From Apostichopus japonicus (Eukaryota > Echinodermata > Holothuroidea > Aspidochirotida > Stichopodidae), in contig NC_092569.1 in the NCBI RefSeq assembly GCF_037975245.1, positions 34,570,668-34,634,667 on the forward strand: a stretch of 64,000 bases of DNA, written 5' to 3'. A model generated the notes under the pieces. That model ran no database searches and was not told the origin of the DNA. It saw only the letters and a list, made by a program, of their open reading frames with translations. Made by a program: the position numbers and the translations under genes. This document shows, piece by piece, positions 22,613-34,708 of this stretch; the first letter of the stretch is position 1; each line of letters opens with the position of its first letter.

Positions 22613-24700
22613 GTCTAGATACAATACGTCAAACCTTCGAAGTATTCCGCGTACTGCCGAGGTGACTATTGTTGCACGAAAAAAGAACCGGGTATCCCAT
22701 TGACGTTGCGCGAAAGAGAAACTAAATATTGGATGTTGTGCCTGGTTTACTCACTCTTCAATATATGAATTCTCGTAGGCCTTGACTTTGAATGCCATAA
22801 CAAATTGTGACAAATAAAGATGGAAACACATTTGGCAATTTCTGTGGGTGAAATTGGATCCCGTATTAAATCAATCATTGCATGGCTAATCAAATGATTT
22901 CTTCTCTGGAATTTGTTTGTCCATGATAAAAATCTGTTCAGGTGATGCAGAATTTATTCAGCAGGTGGTTCAAGTCCACCAACAGATAACATTAAGCCAC
23001 TCACTTTCCAAGAAGAATATCAAACTTTTGAGCACTTAATGTTACTTGATATAGAAAAAAGGCTAATCCTATGATAGAAATTTTGTATGACAATTGGCAA
23101 AGCGATCAATGTGTAAATTAGTAAAGGCATCATAATTGACGCACCTTCGTAATTGACGAATATTCAAATTTTGCTAAACGAATCAGCAGGCAACAAAGCA
23201 GAGTTACATATTTTATGAGTTTGAATCCACTTCAGGTATATGCTGATCAAATTGTGTTTTTTTTTTTTTAAATCTTTTGACATCCTCTCCCAATTTTTGC
23301 ACGTATTTTTGGCATTCAGAAATCTTACTTCCTACAAATAACCAAACTTACCTAAACATGAAACCACTACTCCCAGGGACCTGGTCTGTCTGAGTTGAGA
23401 GGCTCAATATCGGGGTATAAAATACTTGACACGGCAGACATTTTGTGGTCAAATTCTGCTCACTATATACTTGAAGGGGCAATGCCAGTACAAAAAGATC
23501 TCTTAATGTACAGTTAGCTTGTTACAACAATGTGACAGTATATGTGTACAATTGGTAAACATTTCATAATTTTTCAACAACACATACATTAACACTTAAA
23601 TGAGACAGTGCCCCCCCCCCCCTTGTAAATAAAGAATAGGAGCTGGTGTTGTTAAAGCTCATTGCCAGCTTTGTATGGTTAAAACACAAACAAACCCACT
23701 GGTGGGACTATGAGAGTTGGGAGAGGGGCAGATTATGTCTCCTTCCACATTTTCCCAGAACTTGAGCAAATTTTCAAATACACAACTAGAAACCCAAATT
23801 TCTCAAGAGGGGTAGGGGCACCCCCTTGTTCCCTCTCTCAGGTTTGCCTCAAAACTAGTACTTGGTGTGACCTGTTTTTTTCTTAAACTAAGTAATTTGT
23901 TTGTCTTGTCCTTTTTTCTAGGAATACATGTGCTGGCTCCAAAAGAGTCTATCTCTTTTTAGCACTGTGGGTGAAATAGACAGTTTAATAGCTATTTTTG
24001 GCTAAGTAGGAATATTCTTGGTGATAGATGTTTCATTTAATATGTGCCTTTGGACACCGAAACCCATTTATATGTTAAGTAATGTGTCTGGTAATTTATT
24101 AATTAAGCATTAATTGACAGCTGGTAGGTCACTGGACCCTAGATTCTAGGGAGTGAAGGGCATAGGGTTGGAGGGGGAAGTTGAGACAAAGGCTAAATTA
24201 TGAATATCCAATGAACCAACCTTTGTGTTTGATTGGTTTAAGGTGTGTGAACAATTATAATAGAATGTATTCTTATTATTATGGGATGTATTCTTATTAT
24301 TATTATTATTATTATTATGGGATGTATTAAGAATTATGTGATGGAATAAATAGGGTATGATGGTAGGGGGACAAAGTTAAGAATAGTTACTGAAGCTGAG
24401 TTGCTTATAGGTAGAGTAGAAGAGAGGAAGGATTAAGTTTGAGATGGTTGGGCACGAGGTCATAATTATTTTCTAAGACTAACTTCACCAGTATTAGAAT
24501 AGAGGATTAGTATAAAATTAATTTAAAGTTAAGTGGACACTTGAAGCGTTTTCATAGATGTTTTGTGAATACCTGGAGCTTGTTCTTTAAATGGATATTT
24601 TATTTAAGTAAACACCTAGAACTGTTTTACATGGAGATTTTATATTCAATAAAAGTTTATCACCCGAAGTTGTAGCCATGGAGGCAGACCTACATTTCAT
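22613..24700. other. Intergenic, no gene seen
   Basis: AT-rich, with no open frame carrying recognisable domains. Contains a C tract near 23612 and an ATT microsatellite flanked by a short direct repeat (GGGATGTATT) at about 24265-24330. Confidence 0.5.
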
Positions 24701-24710
24701 CCTGTTCTAA

Positions 24711-24962
24711 TATCTGGCAACCATACTATTTGTTGTGCTAATTTTCTGTTGTGACGGAACTATAAATCCCCTTTTTAATTCTACGTCCTTGTTTGGCACC
24801 GGACATGAAGCCCTGCGACGACCCAACCCCAGTGATGAACAGCGCCTTCTGGAGACCGAGACGCCCCAAGGGGTTATTTTTCCCCGAGTAGCGAGCTACC
24901 CAGAGAGCCACCCTACTCCAAAGACGTCACCAACTAAGGGAACCGCCCTCGAGGTTTCCTGA
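24711..24962 (+). other. GC-rich open stretch, unrecognised
   Basis: An open frame of about 83 codons runs from just after a TAA (24708) to TGA (24960-24962). It begins with a hydrophobic stretch (ATIFVVLIFCC) and continues as a Pro/Glu/Ser/Thr-rich tail (HPTPKTSPTKG). It stands out because base composition is far more GC-rich than its surroundings. It has no ATG near the start, so it could be a terminal exon of an unseen gene, a transposon fragment, or chance. I do not recognise it. Confidence 0.25.
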
Positions 24963-25186
24963 TGAGACAACTTCATTTTCAATAACGTTAGGTCTACTCG
25001 CGCCGCGATTTTGTTTTTATTTCGTTGGGACCGATAAGTATTTTATTTTCCAAAAAGTTCAGTGGAGTCGTTATAACATGTAAGAGCTCCAAAATATGTA
25101 AGTTTACACCCCTGAATATAATTATACATTTTACTTTAAGTTCAAGTAACCCCTTTGAGTTTAATGCAACGTTCATGTGCATAGTA

Positions 25187-25745
25187 ACATTTCTATTTCA
25201 AACCAAGTTGTATCGTCCAGAATAAAGGATACAAAAGTATTGATGTGGTTAATGATTGCTGCAGTAAAGATTACATGGTACATGAAGCTGGTAACAAAAA
25301 TTTACGATATTAATATAACAACTAATCGAACATCGCGATAACTAATAACGGCATTATAATTAGTTTGATAGTCTGAGCTTAGAGGGTTATTAACAAATTA
25401 TGTATGTATAGTTTTATTTAATGTCACTCAATTTGTCAAAAATCAAGTCTTTGGATTGCTTAACAAAATGGGGTTTATTATCATTCTTTCAGAAACTCAG
25501 GCGATGTTAAGAATACATTTGGCTAACATTTCTTTTTAAACCGAGTTTTATCGTCCAGAGTAAAGGATTATTTACAATGATAAAGGCGGTTAATTATTGC
25601 TACGGTAAATATGCCATAGTTTTTGAAGCTGATAACAAAGATTTCCATCTTCATGAAAAAAAAAAATCAAATATCACGAAAACTAAAACGGCATTAGGCC
25701 TACTAAGAGATTAGACCGGCTATTATGAAGATTAATATACCAAGG
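25187..25745. repeat. Two diverged tandem copies of about 340 bp
   Basis: The segment from AACATTTCTATTTCAAACC (25187) through CGTCCAGAATAAAGGAT and AACGGCATTA is repeated from about 25527 (CGTCCAGAGTAAAGGAT, AACGGCATTA). Identity is clearly below that of the gene repeats, so this is an older duplication. No coding content seen. Confidence 0.6.
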
Positions 25746-27069
25746 TTACAATACTGGTTGTGAGGAGGCTGACAAATATTTGGAAGCTTAGAGCAGATAA
25801 AGGCAAAATAATGAGTGTTCTTCTTCAATCATGGGTTATGGGATCAAGTGGATTATGTCTTTCTTTTCCGTAAAGGATGAATTTAGGCAGAATTTCAACA
25901 ACAACAAAAGTTTTCAAAACCCTAATAACTCGAAGAAAAACATGTTTTGTGTTTTTAATATCATGTAAATAATACCTTCAGATGACATTCAGAAATTGCT
26001 AATGTATTTTAAACATGATGTCATTTGAGATTAGAAACTTCTTACGTCTAATCTTGCATCTGAGGAATTGAACTAATGTATTAGATAATACAGTCTTGAA
26101 ATTGTTATTGATGAACTTCGGTTAAGTCCTGTTTAAGGTTCTTGGTAAAGTCTTAAAATGATAACAACAAATCTGGGCTAATAATTTAATTATGCAAGTT
26201 ACGACCAAGCGATTAAAAATGATAATGTTATGTAACAGTTACAGACCTAAAGTGTTCTAGCGGTGAGGGGATGGTTGGGGGGAGGGGTTGAAAACCATTA
26301 ATGAAATGATAGAGATTTGTGACATTGACCATCAAATTACATTCGTTACTCATTTTATTTTAATAATGTAATTATCAATAGTGTAGCAATCATTACTCAA
26401 TGTAATTAGTCAGTTAGATGACGTTATTAATTTATGACTTCCATGAACAGATCAATGCCCAGTGTCTATAGAACAATCGGATCATTTGCTTAATTGGTTT
26501 AAATTGTCTCCAATTATCTCTACAACTTATATTGACTCAATTTGGAAATCTCTATGGAAAACGTTTATTCATTGAAACCAACGGCAGCAATCAATAATTT
26601 TCCTAGATATTTAGATGATGATATGTGTTACTTCTTCAATGTTTGCTTATAGCTTAGGTGCATGGTTACAGTTACAACGATCGTCAATAACAAGTCCGCC
26701 ATCAACAGATACATAAACAACAAGTCGGTACTTTTAAGAACAGTCCACCTCAACCCAAGTCCCCTTACATCGAGACTACAACAGTGTGTGGTTTTGGTTT
26801 AACTCCACAATAGAACACACCGCCGAAGATTAAGAAATAGGTCATGTTGCCATATAGTTGGAAATAGAGGGCGGAATCACAATATATGTATAACCACTAA
26901 GAAGAGACCATTAAAGATTACTAAAGCGAGGAAGAGATGTACACTCGAATACATGCATGCCCGTGTAAGCTAATCTTTGGGTGTCATTTATTTCAATTGT
27001 GCTAAAGCATTGCGAAATAAACAGGCAGAAATATATATATATAGGCCTATATATAAAGTCACTAACTTA
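25746..27069. other. Intergenic, no gene seen
   Basis: AT-rich, with no supported feature. Confidence 0.45.
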
Positions 27070-27890
27070 TATAATTATAGTTGTGCAGCGGAATACTATA
27101 TGAACAATACTTCCTTATGTATTGTACTATGGCACATCCTGTTTGGGGAATGGAGTATTCTCACATCTGATTTTATAACAATGTCAGCTGTTTCATTGGA
27201 CGAGGAATATGTATGAACTATAATATTTACATCCATACTGTTTATCTTATATACGTGATATTGAAACTTACGACCTGTATTGACAAATTAAAAGGTACAT
27301 CGTATCATATTTTGCTTTGGCCTAAACCTCTTTTATATTGAACGGCTTAGCTATAGACGGTTCAAGCACTTCGTGTTACCCTTGCCCGCAGTTCTCAGGT
27401 GGTAGTGAGGTTTGGTTCCTAACAGTTTTAGCCAACGGATGACAACTGTCAGTCATGTTTTTGAATGAATAAATAAATGAGTGTTAGCATGACTACAATA
27501 AGTATTATTTTGCTGACAGTGGCGTAGTCAGAGTTAGAGGGAAAGTGCCCTCCCCCCTCCCCTTAGACACTGGATTTTCGGGGCAGAAACTGGGGTGGCA
27601 TCAAACATTGGCAAAATAATAAACAGCTATGATGTATGATGTTGGGATATGCTACTTGATTTTACAGCACGGTGTGATCTGCTTCTCAGAAGGTATCCTT
27701 CTTTAGCTATAGTCCTCCTTAGCATAGAAAGAGATTTCTCTCAACAAGTTAACTTTGAGTCAGTAATTGATACTTCTAGTCAAAGTTCCGTGAGTCGTAT
27801 GGTAATGGATTGTCGTCTTATTAAGAGATCACTGAGAAATCAGATAAATGTGAATACCTACCCACGAGTATTACTATTTTTTTTATAAAC
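27070..27890. repeat. Diverged third copy of the gene-upstream segment
   Basis: Shares ordered blocks with 21.15-22.0 kb and 62.55-63.4 kb: TATATGAACAATACTTCCTT, CACATCCTGTTTG.GGAAT, TATTCTCACATCTGAT, GTGGCGTAGYCAGA, CAAAGTTCCGTGAGTCG-like. It is more diverged than those two are from each other. It is either a dispersed repeat or a remnant of another duplicated gene flank. Confidence 0.6.
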
Positions 27891-28511
27891 GTTTCATATC
27901 GTTTTAAAGTTTTATATCATTAATATATCGTAGTATAGCGGTTGAATTGGACGAAGTTTTCCGTCGTATTTATTTCAGGTTGGATGTAGTTTCGCTGGGA
28001 ACAGGCAGCGTTTATGAAACTTAACAGTTCGTCTAGTTAGATTTTTTTACTATGACCAATCTCAATGCGAAATAATTGTGTAAAACGGTCTTAGTTTGGC
28101 AGTGAGTTCACGAGCTTTTGTCTGGATCGGCTGTTGATATCAATTTGTGTAGTCTCTTCCACCAGTTTCAGCATAGATAGGCCTTAAAAGGAGCGTTCGA
28201 CATTCGTCACGTTTATGATTATGGGACGAGCAAATCTGGCTAGGCCTGTGAGCAATTTTATGTTGTCTAGGCCAGCAACGGTTGGGTAGAATAGGGTTCG
28301 CTAACACAACAATATCAAGAATACCAGTCAGAATACCAATACACTTAAGATGGCAAAACATCTCCTTAATTATTTCTTAAGGCAGTTTGCTTTCTGGCTA
28401 TCAGTCATAATTCGCAAAGTAAAGAACAATTTCAGGAGTTTTGAGACAAGTTTGCTGTTGTTGCCGCTAAGATTTTTGGAAGATGCTCTTACAACCTCAG
28501 ATTTGCAATTG

Positions 28512-28571
28512 CGTAAAAGATCGCTTTAGGCAGTGTAATGGAGTAAAAGATCGCTTTAGGCAGTGTAATGG
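28512..28571. repeat. Exact 30-bp tandem duplication
   Basis: The 30-base word beginning GTAAAAGATCGCTTTAGGCA occurs twice in direct succession without a mismatch. Confidence 0.9.
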
Positions 28572-29826
28572 AGTAAATTACTCTTCCCGGTGACTTGGCG
28601 TTTTTATTCTACTGCCTCCTTTCCTCTTTTTTCTCTCTTTCTTTTTCCTTCCTTCCTTCCTCTCCTTCCTCGCTTCCTCGCGCCCAACGCCCTCTGGATA
28701 CGCGCCTGGTTACAGCGATAATTTGTTCGCGCATCAATCTGCAGCTAAAAGACAAGATAAATAACGGGGAAAATGTACGAAGTCGCGCTAATCGAGTAGC
28801 GGTTAAAAGTAGCAGTAAGGTACTGTTTAGGCTTACGACTCGCGCACACCTTGCTACAGTGTATTGTATATACCTAGTAATATTAGAGCCATAATGCAAC
28901 AGAGGCCAAGCAATCTTAGTAGGTGTTTTTACAGACGTTTCATTTCAATTGTTTAAGACTTAAAGTAGGCCTAGCTGCTTATTTATGATTATGCGACATG
29001 TTTTACTTTGTTCAACACATACTTTTGGTGCAACATTTCTTACTGCAAAGAAACATGACTTTCCAATTCGCAATTACGTAGCACCATGTATCTGCCTAAC
29101 TGCCAAACCTTTGTTCATAGAAAGTATTGATGTTGCGGATCTGTACTTTGAAGACTCGAACAACAATCATAGACCTACTGGTAAGTGAAATTTGGCAAAT
29201 AGAGTTTTGGTCACGGTCGCCAAATAGCGAGTACTTTTAACAATATTTGTCGAGGCCTGAAAACCTTCAAAACATAAATTCCCATGGTAGAAACCATGGA
29301 TACTGTTCATACATGGTATATGGATTTGCCATATTGAGTACAAGAACCCTATTGCTTGTGAGGTCAAATCTCTTATATATAATATATATTATAATAGGTA
29401 ACCAGAGGTCTAACTCTGAAAAACCTTTTACATGATATCTAACGATGGAAATCGTGGATACCTCTAATACTTGGTGTGTGGATTCATAGCATTGATTAAA
29501 ATTCCCCTATTGTTTATGGTGGAGGTGTATATAGCCACACACAACAGACTGACCTGTGTTTATCATGCAATAGTCTTATTGTAAAAGCTAGTTCTGGTTA
29601 TACTAACAATCAGAAGTCTAGTGCATTGAAGTCATCGAAACCTCAATGCATTCTGCATTCTGGTTTTTAATGTGACAGACCTGTCAGCAGTAAAGAAGAA
29701 ATTCAGGATTTGATAAGATCATTGTCTATTTAAAATGTTTAATTGGGTTGCTTTTTGAAGTAGAAATGTTATTTTGTCATTTTGTTTTTAATTACGTCAG
29801 TATTTAACTATTAAGTTTTGGTTATA
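28572..29826. other. Intergenic, no supported gene
   Basis: Contains a pyrimidine-rich tract (about 28608-28680) that creates overlapping open frames on both strands, neither with recognisable domains. Confidence 0.45.
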
Positions 29827-30015
29827 ATGGGGGCAGCGGAGCTGACAAAGGAAGCAGAAGACGAAGCAGGGAAAGCTTAAGAGGCTTTAAAACAAGCCAA
29901 AGATACAGAAAAGAGACGAGTGGCCGAGGAAGCTGAAAAAGCGACAAAAGAGAGAGACCCTAATTTGTTCCCATTTTATCAAACCAAATGTGATCAAAGA
30001 AGAGAAATTAATTAG
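29827..30015 (+). pseudogene. Charged coiled-coil-like coding remnant with one internal stop
   Basis: Reading from ATG gives an Ala/Glu/Lys-rich, helix-prone sequence (GAAELTKEAEDEAGKA, TAA, EALKQAKDTEKRR, EEAEKATKERD) ending at TAG, 63 codons in all with an in-frame TAA at codon 18. Such composition is unusual in this AT-rich intergenic DNA. It may be a fragment of a degraded gene or repeat. Not assignable to a family. Confidence 0.3.
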
Positions 30016-31462
30016 CTTTTAATTAGTTTTTGAATATTATATATTTTATTTGTTGCCAAATGTAAAATTGGCCATGACCCCCCCCCCCCCCAAATAGAAG
30101 AAGCAATGGATGGAATTATACTTTTGCTGTTAATTCATAAGGCTAAGCACAATGTTGTCGGTAGATGGGGAGAGTAGGAGGTGGGTTGAAGAGGTTATGG
30201 GAGAGAGTGGGGTAATGGGTAAAGAATTAAAGTAAAATATATAGAAGAAGATAAATATAACTTCACAAATTATCCTTTTGAAACTAAACCCATCGAGTGA
30301 TCTGGAGAACTGACACACCTTCTTTAACTGTAAATGTAGGTATGTACAATATTGTGTTCAAATATGTGTGGGAAACTGAAAAAAAAGAGCTTCAAGTTTT
30401 GTTTTCTTACCTCATAATGAAAAGTTATCTCATATTTGAAATATTGTTGCAGAATGTTACAATAATATTCTTGTTATCACTCTATGGTCATCTACTTCAC
30501 AATATTACAAACAGAATAAAAGTCAAAATGTTCGTTACAGAATAAATATTAGGTTTTAAACAACTATTTTCTTCCACATGTTTGTTATTGAATTGAGTGG
30601 TTTTGACGTGACTGTATTGTGCAGTCCACATGTGCATTAGGTGAGTATTTCAAGCATTACATTATATTATGTGTGGTTTCTTAATTCGGTTTCTCTCCAC
30701 TGTTAGATAAGGTACTCAATGACGTTATAGGATTGTTTACTTCCTACATTATTAATTTTTCACAAAAAAATTAAACATCTCCCAAATTTAGCGATAGTAC
30801 ATCTGCTTTCAACATTGCGTTATTTTAAGTTGACTATGTACATGAGATTAACAACACCACGTGCAACCACAGAATACTTTGTCATCAGTTGACATGGCCG
30901 GTATTAGACGATTTATTTAGGGATATTGTAATATATATATATTTATAAATATTACCCTATGTTTTGTGAGTAGTTCGACGGCAACCCTGATAATGACTTC
31001 ATATAAACATATAAGTATTTGAAATGTGTGTGTATATGTCCTAGAAACCAAGAATCGTTAAGAATCCACTTGCAATTGTCCATTTCCAACCAACTATTAA
31101 TACTTGGGGGGGGGGGGGGTTGGGAGGGTGAGGGTTGATCTACGAGGGATGCGACAAATTAAGGAAAATGCACAAGTTTACTTTATTTTATTTTTTATTC
31201 TTTTGTGAGACTCAACTATCAAACAACAGTAAGCGGGTAATATTAATAATTTGACATAAATTTCAATAAATATCTTCTCATTCCCTTAGAAAATTAATTA
31301 TGTATCGAATCGTCCCGATTGTAATTTATGTTGCATTTTCTTCTTCTTTCTTGTCTATGGCACCTCCAGCTGTCCGATGATCAAACATATGTATCGATTT
31401 TTTCTTACTTTGTAAGTAAAACCTGCTCTTTTGGGCGATGTGTTATTTATACAGTATTTTGT

Positions 31463-31818
31463 CTACACAGGCCGTATTTTCATATCTGTGTATTGCAGGC
31501 TACATCCGTGACCGTTCAAACTAGAACTAGACCAGAACATGAACGATCCTCGAGTAGAGCCGTCGTAGTCTCTGTTGAGGTGAGAAAGAACGCATTTTAC
31601 GCAGTTGTCGCTGCCATCGGGAAACACTGCACAATAATAACTATACTAGCAGATTGATCGACAATCAGAAGCAGAATTCTTTCTTCTACAGTGATAAATT
31701 TCATAGAACCACCAGGCTCCTCGGTGTCCCTCCGCACAGTCGTAGCTGCTCCATCCATCGTTGTCTCGGTCTTTTGTACTGAACTGTTTATTGTTGCTAC
31801 CAGACAAACGATCATAAC
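31463..31818 (-). pseudogene. Third copy, last exon: FReD P subdomain with premature TAG
   Basis: Starts YDRLSGSNNKQFSTKDRDND after TTGCAG, with the calcium-loop motif KDRDNDG and GAWWF. An insert follows (YEIYHCRRKNSASDCRSIC, TAG, YSYYCAVFPDG), then a recognisable tail with STRGSFMFW and MKIRPV before a second TAG. The frame is otherwise open, so the stop is a single recent lesion. The insert aligns in position, but poorly in sequence, with the gene 2 insert. Confidence 0.8.
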
Positions 31819-33120
31819 CTGCAACAAACGAGAAAGAGTAAATAAACCGATATATTGATTATCCGTCACATGCAGATGGGGAAAACTACTTTAAACGAAT
31901 ACTAGATTTGAGTAACTAGAGTCGCTAATATCGCCCTTTATTTTATATTTATTTATCGTCATTTATTTACAATACTCTTCATTCATTCATTCATTTATTT
32001 GACTCTTATTCATAAGTTCACTACTGAGTAGTTTCCTACTCTGTAAAAACTCTTGTTATAAATTTAATGTGTGTGTCGGTGTTATATCTTATAATTTGTT
32101 GAATTATATTTGAATTATTTGTTGAATTATTGAATAATTGTTGAATTATTAATATATTAGAATAATTTAATTTGGATAACCATTTTTTTTATATTTCTCT
32201 ACGTATTCAACCCAGTGCTTACGTTTTTCTTTTACCACATAGGCTAACTTAGGCTCTTTTCGAACCTGGACAAGGAGGGTGGAGAGGGGGAGGGGCTGTG
32301 TGATGTAGCTTCATATATCATTCAAGTTAGGAAAACAAAGGTATCATTGTAAGATATAGTCCTGAGTAATCTAACATGTTATAATTACATACAAAGTAAT
32401 AATTGCATTTTGCAGAAAAGCCATCTCCCCATAAAACAAAAATCAAATAGACGGCATCATCTGCATGTCAATATTATGGTTGTGATATAATATCTGGCCG
32501 GCTCCAAGTTCCCTGTTCTACTGTAAACAGGGTACACAGGGTGTTATTGCCATCGATTGTTCAATTCCTTACCCTATATCTATAGCACTTTTTAATATTT
32601 GTATCTTTTAACTTGAGCTGATACGTTGGACTATAAACGTAGATTGAAATTTACACTATACACAAATCATGAAATAAATACGTTTAAATGAACAATAGAA
32701 CCGACATTGTATAAGGTGAATTTACTATTGATTTAGTAGCTAATATTTTAGGTTTCCACAAGGTAACCAAAATTCGATGTATTACATTTATGAAAATCTT
32801 GAATGATATTAATTATCGGCATTTTATTATTTAGTTCTTATCGACATGTACAATCTAGTCTCGTACGTATATCTTCTTCGAACAGACTGAATGATTGATT
32901 GATTCTATTTCTCGAAACTATATAGACGAATATTTAAAAATAAAACATTTCTGATTCCTCTGTTTCAATGTTCTATGAATGATAAACCCTAGATTATTTT
33001 ATATATAACATGATTATATTAACATAGCGCCTCAACGTTTGCACATATGAAAATCATCGAACATACATACCACTTGAAGTCTCACTATACAGTAACGAGA
33101 AGAGACATGTGACTACTCAC

Positions 33121-33382
33121 CTGTATTTCCACTGTGTGATCCAACTGATAGTCGATACTTGTCTGCCTCGTTATTAATGCGAAAAGTCGAATAGACGGCA
33201 TAAAACGATGATGAGCCAGAGTCCCGTAGATCAATACGTAGCTGGTACCTTTTCTGGTTGGTCAGAGAGTGAATAAATTTGTTACCTAGCCAGTGGTCGT
33301 GATTTTTATTACCAAAACCGTTCTTGTAGTCCGACCAACCACGATAAAAGTCAGCAGAGGAACTCGATCGTCGCTGGAAAAC
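33121..33382 (-). pseudogene. Third copy, FReD B-subdomain exon (intact)
   Basis: 262 nt, phase 0 in, 1 out. VFQRRSSSSADFYRGW, then GFGNKNHDHWLGNKFIH, LTNQKRYQLRIDLRD and a terminal SVGSHSGNT. Differs from gene 2 at scattered residues, with no frame damage. Confidence 0.82.
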
Positions 33383-33633
33383 CTATGAAATGAAGAAAAA
33401 AAGGTTAATACAACTATAGAATCTACCAATCCTTAAGAGCATGACATTCAAAGCCGAAAAATAGTTAATAAAGATATAAATATTGTGAAAGTGAGATAAT
33501 TCGCAAGAGTACTTTGTTACTTGATTTGCTTTCCTAAAATGGTCAAGTTCATCTCAACGGGACCTGCAGTGCATCATTTTGAGTAAAGTGAGGAAGTTAA
33601 GAATTTAAGTCCTTCATTGTTTGCATTACTCAC

Positions 33634-33939
33634 CGTCCATCCTCCTCCGTTACTTTCCATCTCACAGTAAACCTGAATGCCGCTTGACCAACAATCAGGG
33701 TAAATGGTGTAAACACCATCACTGCGTGTACCGGAAACATAAAGCTCGTAGCAATCTTTTGGGAGGCTTGTGCACGTCACTCCGTCCCCTTCGTAGCCAT
33801 CATTACAGTAACATTTACGGACACTGCTCCTCGTATCACAGGTTGCGTGACTACCACACTGGTAACTCTCATCTACACGCCGGTTGTTCCTACAAGTCGA
33901 TTTCCGTGTACATCGTGAATTGATGTAAAAGTGGCCCTC
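33634..33939 (-). pseudogene. Third copy, EGF plus FReD A-subdomain exon (intact)
   Basis: 306 nt, 102 residues, 0-0. EGF core with NDGYEGDGVTC, then directly SLPKDCYELYVSGTRSDGVY and NGGGWT. Two codons shorter than in gene 2 at the EGF-FReD junction. It has an extra Cys in YPDCW where gene 2 has Gly. Confidence 0.82.
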
Positions 33940-34028
33940 CTAATTTAAGATATTCAGCGAAAATAAAAACGACTAATAAATAAATTATTAATTTGCGGTT
34001 GTCACAGTGAAATGTACAGAATTTCAAC

Positions 34029-34403
34029 GGTAAGTGGCGATTGATAAATCCCCTCGAATGATATAGGTATGAGTATCAACCTTTATGAAAGTTTTATGAA
34101 GTATTTGAAGCCAATTCCGAAGTAGGAGGCGAAAGGATCCGCCATAAAAAAGTAGCTGCAAATATTGCATTCAACGGCTTACCGCGACTATACATTAGGC
34201 CTACAAATAGTTCTAACCGTAAGACTGAAAAAAAAGTATCTATGGAATTTTGTGTCAGGCTTATAAGTGGATGCACACTCGAAGGGAGTGGTCTCGTGAT
34301 TCCCGACTAAACGTAATACTTCCCTCGACTGACAGTTTTGACTGGACTGGAGACAAAAAAATGGGTCAATGGCCCCTCCCCAACCTCGATGCGCACGCCA
34401 CTG
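34029..34403. repeat. Recurrent intronic repeat with hAT-like end
   Basis: On the minus strand the right edge reads CAGTGGCGTGCGCATCGAGG and continues GGGGCCATTGACCC. Degenerate versions of the same block occur in the long introns between EGF exons of genes 1 and 2 and give the repeated open frames there. The opposite edge (AAGTGGCGATTG) is a weak inverted match. No target duplication found, so transposon origin is an inference. Confidence 0.4.
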
Positions 34404-34525
34404 AATTATCTGTAAATGTAATGATTTTATCGACAAGTATAAATACTAAAGGTTTCCTTCTAATTAAATGGACAATGATTAAGAACAAAGCATTATATAA
34501 CATTTCCTGAATGAACCGTACTGAC

Positions 34526-34708
34526 CCCTAATACACTTCCAATGTTAGCAACGAAGCAGTTGTGGATGCACGTCTCTCCGTCCCCTTGGTAGTTTGGATT
34601 GCAGTAACATTTACGGACACCGTTCCTCTCAGCACAGGTTGCGTGATCACTACACTGGTAACTCGCTTGTATAATCTGGTTGTTTCGGCAAGTTGATTTT
34701 CGTGTACA
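34526..34708 (-). pseudogene. Third copy, 5'-truncated EGF exon
   Basis: Matches EGF exons from CTRKSTC to NIGSVLG before GTCAGT, but the first eight codons and the acceptor are replaced at about 34709 by unrelated sequence in which the reading frame stays open. Confidence 0.75.

Larger units (their letters stand above)
30750..34000. repeat. Duplicate of the 3' part of gene 2 (pairs with about 45.0-48.95 kb)
   Basis: Homology begins near 30750 and 45009 (shared ATTAAACATCTCCCAAATTT) and continues through the 3' flank, last exon, intron and two FReD exons into the EGF intron. The gene 2 copy has two insertions: a much longer TA tract, and about 540 bp in the last intron (about 47.51-48.05 kb). 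Confidence 0.88.
31463..34708 (-). pseudogene. Truncated third FReD copy (EGF - EGF/FReD - FReD - FReD end) with in-frame stop
   Basis: Four exons survive: a 5'-truncated EGF exon (34526-34708), an EGF-FReD fusion exon (33634-33939), a FReD B exon (33121-33382) and the P-subdomain exon (31463-31818). Splice sites and phases are intact, but codon 57 of the last exon is TAG (31646-31648), 60 codons before the usual end. The signal, N-terminal FReD and TIL exons are absent; upstream of 34708 the sequence is unrelated. Either a pseudogene or a gene making a protein cut short inside the P subdomain. Confidence 0.75.

Noticed and set aside
28595-28899. Overlapping roughly 100-codon frames on both strands
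   Set aside because: Created by a pyrimidine-rich tract. Composition is biased, with no domain or splice context.
31646-31648. TAG in the truncated copy as a recoded codon
   Set aside because: No reason to expect stop read-through here. A simple loss-of-function mutation is sufficient.
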